Shown piece after piece: positions 21,056 to 31,763 of a stretch of 32,064 nt of DNA. The DNA lies in the NCBI GenBank assembly GCA_003254885.1, contig QANT01004293.1, positions 1-32,064 on the forward strand, in the 5' to 3' direction. Positions within the stretch are counted from its first letter, which is position 1; each line of letters opens with the position of its first letter. The translations under genes were made by a program, and so were the position numbers. The stretch comes from Purshia tridentata. Lineage: Eukaryota; Streptophyta; Magnoliopsida; Rosales; Rosaceae. Under the pieces are notes generated by a model, which ran no database searches, was not told where the DNA came from, and worked only from the letters and a program-made list of their open reading frames with translations.

Positions 21056-23317
21056 TACAATAGTACTCTGACACACGGATATTTATTATTTGTTTGCTCA
21101 TTAGATATTTATGTTCATTATTATACCCAAAAAAATAATTAGGTTTAATTGATATACTGTCATATGGTGTAATCAATCTAACGTATAACGGTATTGTTAG
21201 ACGACATATTTATATTTGTACAGTATAGTATTAATAACGTCCACTCGTATTATAGCAAATAAGTTAATACATAGCAGTGTTTCAGATATATATAATAATT
21301 TCTCATCTCACCACATAAGTAGATAAAATAACCATTGGTTAACTGGGGAATTCTCACATCTCCACTCAAGTCTACCTTATGCGAACCAGTACGTATTTAT
21401 ATAGGAATCATTTATGCAAATTCTATATGGGAAGCTTGTCTAGACGGGTATTCTATATAAGATTTCGAGATCTTACACAAGAAATCCTTTACGCAGGAAA
21501 AGCTTTTGGTATAAAAAAATTTCATATAAGATCTCGTCCGGACCGAGTGTACGTGGATGAAAGAATTGCCTTCATTAGATAGTTGTCTTATTACTAGTGT
21601 TAATCTCGGGCACATATATGCATGCATGAGAGAATTTAAATGAAATGGACTCGTAACACTGTGTGTGAGACTGAAGTTAGACTTATCTTTACATTGGCTT
21701 ATATTATTCCGTTAAACAAGAAAACACGTAATGGAAAAGGAGAATATAAATCCTGTATGAGATTGCTTTTTATATGGGGTAATATTTTTATACCACTCTC
21801 ACCCACATGCGTATAATTTATTTGCATTATGGTTGATTGGTTAGATAGTTATATATTATTACTAATATTAGGAGAGTGTTCTCAATTGAGATTTTACTAG
21901 ATTTTAAAGGAGTGAGTAGATTTCACATATAGATATTGTAGATTTTTATGACTTCCATAACCTTTATTATTTGTACAAAATCCATCCAAATACACCAAAA
22001 TCCACAACTTAATGAAATCCATGAGTTTTTTAAAACACTTGGATTTCTTAAAAATCTATTTCCCTAATTGGAATTCGAATTTGGAACACCTAACTGGATT
22101 CCTATGGAATGCATGAAAATCATAATTGAAAAATCCTAGATTTTGTTAAACTTTTAAAGTCCGAGTTGATGATAGTCTCACACCCATAGTTGTAATAAAT
22201 GAGAACTCTCTCGTCCAATTATTACCATTCATCATATTAAATTAAAGTAGTTACTTTTCTTCATGTTGACGCAAACCATTGTTCATAGGATAATGCTAGA
22301 GTACCATATTCACATAAAATTCAAATAGAATAATTGACATGTTAAATTATAATTAATGTACAGTAATTGTAAAAGAATGATGTGGTACATTAATAAAAAC
22401 AAAAGGCAATAGAAAAATCTGGTGTTAACCTGGTCCTTTCCCCTTCCACATTAATTTCTCTTCATTCCTCATCACTTTCCACCTCGTCCTATCTCTCAGG
22501 TCCTTTTTTTCTGAAACTTTATTTCATATTAATGGCATTAATTCATCCACAATCCAAATTATGTAGATCAGTTCAGCTTAGCCTATCAAATCATGTTCGA
22601 GTGATTCGGACAACTTGGTGAAATTTATTATAGAGATACAATGCTTAGTTAATTAACTAGAAAAATAATATAATTCCATAATTTGTGTCTAATCATATAA
22701 TTAATCAACTGATTCAACTCTTAATTACATATTTCAAGGCTAATTAATTAAGAATATAATAATGCCATAAAACATAAATCTATTATGGATTATAATTTGT
22801 CAAACTTTCCAGCACAATCATAACCAATTAAAAAAATAATATAAGAACAAGAAAACAACAACAAAAAACCATTGGAGCAGGTCTTTGACCCTATCAGCTG
22901 CAGATATATAGCAAGAATTACCAAATGCCACCTTTTAAAATCTGGAATCAGAAAATTACCCGAGATTGCCGGCTCTAACCAAACAAGTTAATTCTGATTA
23001 ATATATTGGAACAAAGAAGTTAGGACAAGGAGTAACGTTGAGAATTATATATGAGATAATACATAAACAATTGACCAAGAACGGCTACTGACCCAGTCTC
23101 TGCTCCATCTCTACATCAAGCACTTTCTAATTAATATGTAATAAATAATATATTGTCTTAATCTAATTGACATCATCTTCAGAATTAAACTTTAGTGGTA
23201 TAGTTTTTATAACATGTCTTCAACAGAATGAGCAAATTCCCAAATCATGGGCAGTTTAATTCCTTGAGAACTAAACTTCTGCAAACAAAACAAAAACAGT
23301 ATACTGTCTCTGATCCT
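21056..23317. other. Intergenic region upstream of gene 3
   Basis: No gene supported. The segment 21340-21600 has weak mirrored ends (GGGGAATTCTCACATC against the complement GGCAATTCTTTCATCC) and could be a decayed MITE. The segment 21875-22090 is rich in AAAATCCA and its complement, again MITE-like. The last kilobase is probably the gene 3 promoter and includes CTAACCAAAC at 22975-22984, similar to MYB-bound AC elements of phenylpropanoid genes. Confidence 0.5.
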
Positions 23318-23326
23318 TATATAAAC
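23318..23326 (+). promoter_or_regulatory. TATA box of gene 3
   Basis: TATATAAAC lies 60 bp before the ATG at 23378, implying a short leader of about 25-30 nt. This is the best TATA match of the three P450 genes. Confidence 0.65.
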
Positions 23327-23377
23327 ACCCTTAAAATCTTCATCTTTTTCCAAGGTTAACACAAAGATTAATCAACA

Positions 23378-25276
23378 ATGGAAGCAGATTTACAAGGCTA
23401 CATCACACTTTTCCTTGTATGGCTAGTCTCCACAGTCATAGTCCGAACCATATTAGCCAAAATCCGGGCCAAGCCCCGCCTTCCGCCAAGTCCAATGGCC
23501 TTACCAATCATTGGACATCTCCACCTCCTTGCCCCAATACCTCACCAAGCTCTTCACAAGCTATCGAACCGCCATGGACCCTTGATTCACCTCTTCCTTG
23601 GTTCCGTCCCTTGTGTAGTCGCTTCCTCCCCGGAAATGGCTAAAGAGTTCCTCAAAACTCATGAAGTTTCTTTCTCCAACAGGCCCCATATGGCTGCTGT
23701 TGACTATCTCACATACGGCTCAGCTGATTTTTCGTTTGCTCCTTATGGACCCTACTGGAAATTCATGAAGAAACTATGCATGTCTGAGCTTCTTGGTGGA
23801 CGAACACTCGACCAGCTCCTTCCTGTCAGGCGTGAAGAGTTGACAAGTTTTATTCAATTGATGCTAAAGAAGGCGAAAGCAAATGAGGCAGTGGACGTCG
23901 GGGCAGAGCTCATGACTATAACCAACAATATCATATCAAGAATGACAATGGGGCAGAGTTGTTCTGCAAATGAAAGAGAGGCTGATGAGATTAGGAAGTT
24001 GGTGAAGGCTGTTGCAGAGCTTACAGGGAAGTTTAATCTGTCAGATTTCATTTGGTTTTGTAAGAATTTGGACTTGCAGGGATTTGGGAAAAGGCTTAAG
24101 GAAGTGCATGATCGGTTTGACACTATGATGGAGAGGATTATAAAGGAGCACCTAGGAGCAAGGAAGAAGAAGAAGAAGAAGGAGGAAGGGAGTGAAGGTG
24201 ATGATGCAGTGAGGGATTTACTTGACATTTTACTGTACATATCTGAAGATGAAACCTCAGAGATCAGATTGACTAAAGAGAACATAAAAGCCTTCATCCT
24301 GGTACATGACTCTTACTCTTCAGCCTAGGCACAAAACTTTCATTGCCTAATAATATTTGTTGCTTATGATTCATTGATAAGTAATGCCTCTAACTATGAA
24401 GCATCAATTCATTCATTATCTAGCATTTTCAAAATGACAACTATAGTACTAAAACTCTGAGGTCAATATCATTGCAATAATTATATCCTAGTGATTGACA
24501 AAATGAGAGTAATATCTAAATTCTATGAGCAGACAGACAAAATGAGAGTAATTTCTAAATTCTATAAGCAGAGATCGATCAAGCAATTCTTGTTTAATTA
24601 TAAGCATAATTGGCATATATTTTCACAGGATATATTCGCTGCTGGGACAGACACATCTGCAATCACAACAGAATGGGCATTAGCAGAGCTGATCAACCAT
24701 CCAGAAGTGGTGAAGAAAGCAAGACAAGAAATTGACTCCATAGTTGGCAAGAACAGACTTGTACAAGAATCAGACATTGCCAACCTTCCCTACCTACAAG
24801 CCATAGTGAAAGAAACTCTAAGGCTTCACCCAACGGGCCCATTAATAGTGAGAGAGTCATCTGAATCCTGCACAATTGGCGGCTACGAGATTCCAGCAAA
24901 AACCAGGTTGTTTGTTAATGTTTGGGCTATCAACAGGGACCCCAATCACTGGGAGAACCCGCTGGAGTTTGAGCCGGAGAGGTTCGAGCGCGAAGAGGGA
25001 AGTGGGAAGAGCCAGTTGGATGTGAGGGGTCAGCATTTTCATCTGTTGCCATTTGGGAGTGGAAGAAGAGGGTGTCCTGGAACCTCACTTGCAATGCAGG
25101 TTGTGCAGACAACCCTTGCAGCTATGATTCAGTGCTTTGACTTCAAAGTTGAGGGACAGATTAACAATGGTACTACTGTTGTTGACATGGAAGAAGGACT
25201 TGGATTGACACTTCCAAGGGCTCATCCATTGGTTTGTGTTCCAGTGGTTAGGCTCAATCCCTTTCCATCTTTTTAA
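23378..25276 (+). CDS. FNSII: Flavone synthase II / flavanone 2-hydroxylase-type cytochrome P450 (CYP93B), gene 3
   Basis: Exons 23378-24301 and 24629-25276 flank a phase-0 GT-AG intron and give 523 aa, the usual CYP93B length. The anchor spans about residues 7-26 and the hinge LPPSP is at 35-39. Other motifs are the I-helix AGTDTS (313-318), K-helix ETLR (370-373), EPERF and the haem loop [10 protein letters not shown] with Cys457. The blocks [30 protein letters not shown] and [18 protein letters not shown] and the end [11 protein letters not shown] match what I know of plant FNSII proteins. The HPTGPLIV segment differs from the PLPVVKRK stretch of isoflavone synthases (CYP93C), which argues against that activity. 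The known reaction is flavanone to flavone, or to 2-hydroxyflavanone in some CYP93B enzymes, at the ER with NADPH and O2. Sequence alone does not separate these two. A run of six lysines precedes an acidic stretch before DLLDILL. An AATAAA lies at 25433-25438. Confidence 0.92.
24162..24187 (+). repeat. (AAG)n run inside gene 3 exon 1
   Basis: Six consecutive AAG codons followed by GAG GAA encode the Lys6-Glu2 stretch. It lies in the variable loop before the I-helix region, where length changes are tolerated in CYP93 proteins. Confidence 0.85.
24497..24574 (+). repeat. 39-bp tandem duplication in the gene 3 intron
   Basis: Two adjacent copies (24497-24535 and 24536-24574) start GACAAAATGAGAGTAAT and differ at four positions. 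The period is 13 codons, so the frame that leads into exon 2 stays open from 24491. Retention of this part of the intron would add 46 residues before [10 protein letters not shown]. Confidence 0.95.
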
Positions 25277-26000
25277 ACATAAAGGAACAAAAGTATCAAG
25301 AGTAAGGCATAAAGAACAATTGTTGGTATAGCAAAATGATTTAGATAAATCCTTTGTTTGTTTTTTCTCTATTTTTTTCATTTAACTTTTAATATTAACC
25401 ATATATCTATCATCAAAGAGTATGAAACGAAAAATAAAATGGTTTCGTACGAAACAGCAACTCTCTACTTAAAGATGAACCGCATAAAAAGAAAAAGAAT
25501 GGTCTCAATTCATTTTTTGTTTGTTGTTACATTTGCAAGAATCGATTCTTCAATTTATTCTTCTAATTTCCTCTTAACTTCACATTTGAGCTAATCTAAA
25601 AAAACATCTAAGTTATTTTATAAAACGGAAAGAAAAAGAATTAAGTCACACTTAAGCGATCTAGAAGTCACCCCAATTTTCTATATTTATTCGGCAGTAC
25701 AAGTTTATAATCAAAATCATTTATTTTTTTAAACCACTCATTAAAAATAATTTTTTTAAATTTGATTCAATTAAAAATTATTTATTTATAATGAATAAAT
25801 GAACGAAACTGATATTAGGATCGCTTAAGTAATTGTAATTTGTTTTAATAATTTTGTACTTGTTTTTTGTGGTTGGTGCAACCTTAAAACAATAATTGCA
25901 CACCTTATCCCGGTTGTTTCATTCTGGCTTTTAACAAATGACAGGAAGGCAGAACAAAATAACAATAAAATAACAAGAGTGGATATAGCATGAGTTGGCA
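25277..26000. other. Intergenic region between gene 3 and ABHD18
   Basis: Contains the gene 3 3' UTR and a perfect 12-bp inverted repeat, ACTTAAGCGATC at 25650-25661 and its complement at 25819-25830, enclosing 157 bp of AT-rich DNA (possible MITE). No gene seen. Confidence 0.5.
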
Positions 26001-26509
26001 CGTGGGGCTCAATCCAACGTGTCAATGAGCGATTGACGTTATTCTCAGAATCTCAGCCCACAGTTTTTGTTCGCGGTATAATTAATTTTGGGTGGATCAT
26101 CACTCCTTCCCCCTTTCGCTTTCGTATTTTGGATCTCCTCGTCCTCGACTCGCTTTGCTCTCACCAAATTTTATCTTTACATTCTCTCCTTTATTTCTTG
26201 GTCATCGATGCCGCTTGATTTATAGTCCCAATCCAACATTGGTTTTGTGATTTTTATAAAATGCAAATGATTTTTTTGGGTCTCTTCCTCCCCACTCCCC
26301 AAATCATGATTTTTAGATGAGAAAAATCCCAATCTTTAGTTTTTCTTGACACTTTGGATAAAAATTTTGAGGGTTCTTGTCCTTTTATAAGATTTTGAGG
26401 TTTAGAGAGTGAATTTGCAAATATTACTTTCTGGGTTTCTTTCAAATTGATTATTTTTTGGGTCAACTTTGCACTTTTGGTGTTCTGGATTTGTGGGGTT
26501 CTCTCAAAT
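26001..26509 (+). promoter_or_regulatory. Probable promoter and 5' leader of the ABHD18 gene
   Basis: Composition becomes pyrimidine-rich at 26100-26175 (CTTCCCCCTTTCGCTTTCG, CTCGTCCTCGACTCGC), typical of plant 5' leaders. No clear TATA box is seen close by, consistent with a housekeeping promoter. The exact transcription start is unknown. Confidence 0.4.
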
Positions 26510-29473
26510 ATGGTGACAGTGAATCTTGGAATGCTCCACTATGTATTGGACCATGTGTATGGTGCATTCATGCACAGAACAAAGATAAGCCCACAATTTT
26601 TTTCAAGAGGGTGGGGTGGTACAAGGCTTGACATGCTTGAGAGAATGATCAAGCAGCTGTTCCCAGAGGCTGCAGGCCAGAATTGGCCTCCGACTGTGGT
26701 CCAGCCCGTTTGGAAAACAGTTTGGGAGAGCAGGACAGCTTGTCTTAGAGAAGGGGTTTTCAGGACACCTTGTGATGAGCAGCTTCTTAGTGCATTGCCT
26801 CCTGAGAGTCACAATGCAAGAGTTGCCTTTCTTGTCCCAAAATCTGTGCCCCCTCAGAAGATGGCCTGTGTGATTCATCTTGCAGGTATTATCATGTTAT
26901 ATCTTTTCGGCTGTGCTTTCTTATTTCATTTTTTCAATAAGAATTCAGTGTTTCATTTTATTGTTTCTGATTTGGTCATTCTCCCCAATGTAGTATAGCA
27001 AATTATAATCTGTAACTATGGAGAACTGGGCTTTACATTGATTGGTTTATGTTCTTATCTTTAGAAATATGAACTCTGAGCTTTGCTTATTGATTATTGT
27101 AGCAAAAGATTTGACTCGAGAAGGTAACTTGGCACACTGTTTTATGTATTAAGCATTGGAATCATTTGTTTATTTTCAAACTTCCATCTACAATATTTTT
27201 GGGGGTACAATTCAAATAGGACTTTGGGTTCTACTTGTGTATTTTTCTTGAAGAGTCTAATATCAAGTATAAAGTGTTTACTGGGTTTAGGAAACCATAT
27301 TTGAAACTTTTTTTCTTTTGATTGAAGGATTGATCACTATAGCTGTGTGTAATAATTGGTTTCTTTCTATTAAGAGAATGCAATTGCTACCACCAAAAAA
27401 GTAAGTATCTATTATCTATTCTTTTGGTAATTCATGCACTATTCATGGGTTTTTGTATTGTGATTAGGTTTTTAGGGAAAAATTTACAAACTGTTGCATC
27501 AACTCAAATTACCATAATAATAATCATCATATCATCATAAACCTTCCCTTTGTACAGGGTTGGATAGTTGCATCATTCAAATATCTCCAGATTAATTTGT
27601 GATGACTGATGACATTACTTTCTGGATGGAGCTAGTCCTTCTGTGATCCACCTAATAGAGAAGCTCTGGAGAAACGAACTATATCAAAGCTCTTAATGTG
27701 AAATATTGGATGATTATATATTCCAACTTCTAATGGAATTTCCTTGCATTAACACTAAATGGAATTACTGACTTTTCCTTTTTGATTATGATGTGTAATA
27801 TTTTTCTTGCAGGAACAGGGGACCATACATTTGAACGAAGATTACGTCTTGGTGGACCATTGCTGAAGGAAAACATTGCAACTATGGTGCTTGAGAGGTA
27901 TGAATAATTCTGCATAGACAGAGTTCTCCAATAACTACTATTTGTAATTTCCAGCCTTTTGGATTAAGGTACATAATGTTATTGCAGCCCTTTCTATGGA
28001 CAAAGACGTCCTATAATGCAGCATGGTGCAAAACTCCTGTGTGTCAGTGACTTGCTTTTATTAGGAAAGGCAACCATTGAAGAAGCTCGCAGTCTCTTGC
28101 ATTGGTTAGACTCTGAGGCAGGGTTTGGCAAGATGGGTGTTTGTGGACTTAGTATGGGTAAGACTCAACTGGACCCCTTGTTACAGCTAAAGTGTTTAAA
28201 CAACTGGTTCCTATTAGCTAAGGTTGTAAGTAACTCTGGGCTAAATATTTGTTTCTTTCAAAATTTGAAGTTGCTACTTGCTATACACTGACATAATAGT
28301 TCAGACATTTGAAAAGAATCATATGAAATTGTCCATGGAAGTGGAATACTCCCTTCAATTAATTAATTTTCTTTTGCCCATGTTTCTGTGGAATATAGGA
28401 GGAGTACATGCTTCAATGGTTGGATCGCTGCACCCTACACCTGTTGCAACCCTTCCTTTTCTCTCTCCACACTCTGCTGTTGTGGCATTTTGTGAGGGAA
28501 TATTAAAGCATGCCACTGCATGGGAGGCACTGAGAGAGGATCTTGCAGTGCAGAAGGCTGCAATGACTCTTGAGGAGGTGAGGGAACGGATGCGCAATGT
28601 TCTCTCTCTCACAGATGTCACACGCTTTCCAATTCCGAAAAATCCTAATGCTGTAATATTTGTTTCTGCAACTGTAAGTTTCTATCAGATCTCAGTATTA
28701 CCTTATGGATGTGTGTTATAGGAATTAAAAGAAAGGACTTGGCGGTTAAATATGTGTCCATTTCATATTAACCCATTTTTATGGTTCTGTTGGCATTTCC
28801 CATTTCTTGGTAGGAAGGATTCCCCTTTTGATGATAAGTTGACTAATATATGCTAGTCCTAATTAAAGAAAAATTTCATTTATAAGGAAACATTTTCTCC
28901 TTCTCTTCTGTCCTCCCATATAAGTAATTTGTGAAAATGTAAGGGTTCTGTATTGCTCACTTAATAGGCTTCCAGTTCACTTTGTTTCAAAGTTTAGGGC
29001 TTCAATATTCTCAAATTATTTCATAGTGAATCTAATTCCTGTATTAAATTAAGGCCTATTTATATATAGAATCTAAACCTAATCAGAAAACTCTGATGGT
29101 AATAAGAAAATAAACCCTCAAACTATGCAATATCAAAATCCCGACATTAAAGTAAAATAGGAAACCACAAATTTACATAATAAAAAAACTGTAGTAAAAT
29201 GTTCCCATATCAACTGCATTAATAAGGTTTTTACATTGTGTGCAATAGTTTCACAGCTTTTTGGTTTCTTGTTTTTGAACTGCACTCATTTTTCAGGATG
29301 ATGGGTACATCCCAAAACACTCTGTGCTGGAGCTTCAAAAAGCTTGGCCAGGTTCAGAAGTAAGATGGGTAACTGGCGGGCACATCTCATCTTTCCTTCT
29401 CCACAATGATGAATTTCGCAGGGCCATTGTTGATGGACTCGACAGATTACAATGGAAGGAGTCTCCATTATGA
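26510..29473 (+). CDS. ABHD18: ABHD18-type alpha/beta hydrolase domain protein
   Basis: Five exons (26510-26885, 27813-27897, 27988-28157, 28399-28673, 29297-29473) join in frame with GT-AG introns to give 360 aa. The start MVTVNLGMLHYVLDHVYGAF and the length match what I recall of plant ABHD18 (DUF2048) proteins. An upstream in-frame Met at 26447 is ignored because the sequence before MVTVNL is not family-like. The hydrolase core shows an HLAGTGDH oxyanion region, ESPFYGQRRP, the nucleophile elbow GLSMGG with Ser209, an acid in SATDDGYIP (Asp303 or Asp304) and His331 in TGGHISSF, so the triad looks complete. The substrate of plant members is not established; animal ABHD18 has been linked to lipid metabolism. 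This is a conserved gene on the same strand as the P450s, with no sign of belonging to their pathway. Confidence 0.93.
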
Positions 29474-30497
29474 CATGGCAACACATGTGAAGAACTTGCA
29501 CTTATTCTCATTTGGTAGTCTTCACCTTTAATTCTCACTGAACATGTAAAGAACCTGATATAGCTGACAATATGGAACAGCCCCACAAACAATGGGAAAC
29601 GTGGGGATGTCTTGTGAAATATCTGTTTCCTGATGTACTCTCATATCGCCTATTTTCTTTTGCACTCTAATTTGACTCTGTTTATTTTCAAGAAGCATTA
29701 TTGGAAAATCTAAGTAAATATGAATCAGATCGCCGCATAAAATTTTGTCACAAAGACTCAATTTTGAACAAGTCAAAACTAAGGGCTCTCTAGATCTCTC
29801 TCTGTAAAGTTTAGTCCTTATCTTTTGTGTGCTGGATCCTGGCGGCAAATGTTGATGACTGTTGACTGACGACTTTTTCACCTCTCTAAATCTTACATAG
29901 CCCTCCACTACATGGAACTTCACCATTTATCTTCATATTTTATGTGTAAGATTAGATTGCATATGTTAAGTTAAATGACTAGATTCATAAAATTTATCAA
30001 AAATTAAACATACATAGATGATAATAATGGGAATGGGGTTGTCTTGTGAAATATCTAATGTACTCTCATATCATCTATTGCTTCTTGTACTCTAATATGC
30101 GAGGTATGCCAGTGTTTAGAGATCAGTGGCATTGTAAATTTGTATAAGCAATATATAATGGCAAAGTTTATTCTAGCAATTTCCATTTTCAAAATGGAAA
30201 TTGATTATTAGCCAAAGTTAATTGGCTCCCTATTAATTATTTGTTGAATAAGTAGTTGCAAAATGCATCTTAAGCAAGTCTTCGTAATTCCCTACTACTA
30301 GCTTTTACACAAAGCTGCATGTAGCCTTCAGCACTGGTTGGTTATTTGCATGAAACCCCTATTTTATTACACACACATATAATAAATTAAAGGCCAACTA
30401 TCTAAACCTTATATCTAATGTTTGGTAGCTGTACGTGGATATTAGTGAAATGATGGAATCAAAGAATCAACGCATAGACATCAAATTGGAACTCTTC
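29474..30497. other. Region downstream of ABHD18 with a local direct repeat
   Basis: 29591-29674 is repeated at 30026-30099. Shared blocks are GTCTTGTGAAATATCT, ATGTACTCTCATATC and TACTCTAAT-TG-like sequence; the second copy is shorter by small deletions. The first copy probably lies in the ABHD18 3' UTR. A 132-codon minus frame (29528-29926) covers the UTR and looks spurious. No other gene seen. Confidence 0.6.
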
Positions 30498-30641
30498 TTA
30501 TCTCTCTGTCAGTTGCCTCGTTAGCGTCCTCTTCTTCTTGAGCTTCTCAACTTGTTCCATGGTCACCACTTGATTCTCAGCTAGTGCACAAGTGTCAATT
30601 GAGTTCAACAAAGCATTGACCATCGTTATAGATTCTGCCAT
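30498..30641 (-). CDS. 47-aa minus-strand ORF, possible small gene or exon relic
   Basis: ATG at 30641 to TAA at 30500-30498 encodes MAESITMVNALLNSIDTCAL followed by AENQVVTMEQVEKLKKKRTL and TRQLTER. The composition is protein-like: an N-terminal amphipathic stretch, then a basic helix-prone tail (EQVEKLKKKRTLTRQLTER). Codon use is balanced and the GC content is higher than its surroundings. I do not recognise the family. It might be an independent short gene, the first exon of a gene reading toward lower coordinates, or a fragment left by a duplication. No promoter signal was identified. Confidence 0.35.
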   Translation of the reverse strand: MAESITMVNALLNSIDTCALAENQVVTMEQVEKLKKKRTLTRQLTER

Positions 30642-31300
30642 ATGAAAAACAAGCTAATAATTATTTGAGCACTTTACATATAAGGCCAAAATGAAAAAAA
30701 AAAAATTAACACATAATTCACTCGACCCAATAATTAACTTTCATAACAAAATTTTTACCGAACCCTTAATAATTCTTACCGAGCGCAATATTCGCTCAAA
30801 TTAGAGTGAATAAGATATATCCACAATATTTGTTCATTTGCATACTCCAATTTGATCAAATATTATTTATTTTCATGTTCTAGATTTCGAGAAATGATAC
30901 AAATAGTCTTGGTAATGTCAAACTACATCCAACCCATGTAAGGCTATTATTGGGAACTATTCACTTTGCCCTCTCATGATCTTTTAGACAGAAATTTAGG
31001 TTAAATCATAAAAAATTGGGCCACATTGGCTTATTTTAAAAAAGTTTGATAGGTAACTTGACTAAATTGTTTTATTAGGAAGGCAATTTGAAACACGGCT
31101 CATAGTCAAAGGGAAAAAATGATTATTAAGCCTAAAAGTCAACACAAGATTGCGTTACCTAAAATAGCGCAAATTAGACTAATGGGCTAAAAATGGGCCA
31201 TATAGTGAACCACCCATAACACAACCCTAAATTAAAGGATAATTTTCAAAGGAACGCATTGTGTGATTTTTAAACTCTAAAAATTGATTGCTTTACCTAA
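30642..31300. other. Intergenic region
   Basis: AT-rich DNA with no supported gene or clear repeat. Confidence 0.55.
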
Positions 31301-31763
31301 AGGACCCGTTTGGTTCATGGAATTGATTTCCTATGAAATCAATTCCTATGCCTTTTCCAAAGGAAATAAAATGTAAGATTACATTCCCCTGTTTAGTAAT
31401 ATTGGGAAAGTAAACTACAAATTCCCTTTTTATTTTCATTCCATTGTTTGGTTTGTGTAGGAAAAGAAAAGAAAACTAGTATAATTTCTTAATTATACCC
31501 TTATTTATTAAACAAAAGTAATATTTATTTTAATTAATTTAATAAAATATTAAGGTTAGTTTAGTAAATATAATAAGTAATAAATGCTTTTCCAAGAGGG
31601 GGAAAACAAAACCCAAGTTTAAGCAAGGGTATCATTTTCCCCCCAATAGGGGCATCAGATTTCCTTGAGTCAGGAAACTATTTCCCTTCCCTGCACTTGC
31701 CAAACGTAGGAAAGGAATTGATTTCCCATTCCCAGGCCTCCAAAACTTGAACCAAACGAGCCC
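31301..31763. mobile_element. MITE family C, copy 2
   Basis: The left end GGACCCGTTTGGTTCATGGA and the complement of the right end GGGCTCGTTTGGTTCAAG form terminal inverted repeats. The interior aligns with 16028-16334 but carries about 150 bp more, mostly an AT-rich insertion at about 31480-31600. No transposase is encoded. Confidence 0.75.

Noticed and set aside
23854..24297. 147-codon minus-strand frame
   Set aside because: It lies opposite exon 1 of gene 3 and is a codon-structure shadow of that P450.
23378..25276. Isoflavone synthase (CYP93C) as the identity of gene 3
   Set aside because: The K-helix/SRS5 stretch reads [11 protein letters not shown] and not the PLPVVKRK type I associate with CYP93C, and the overall blocks match CYP93B.
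26447..26509. Upstream in-frame Met for the ABHD18 gene
   Set aside because: The added 21 residues are not family-like, and MVTVNLGMLHYVLDH is the start I recognise for plant members.
28355..28621. 88-codon minus-strand frame
   Set aside because: It is antisense to exon 4 of the ABHD18 gene, whose spliced frame is strongly supported.
29528..29926. 132-codon minus-strand frame downstream of ABHD18
   Set aside because: It covers the probable 3' UTR and part of a local repeat; the peptide has no recognisable domain and the second repeat copy does not keep the frame.
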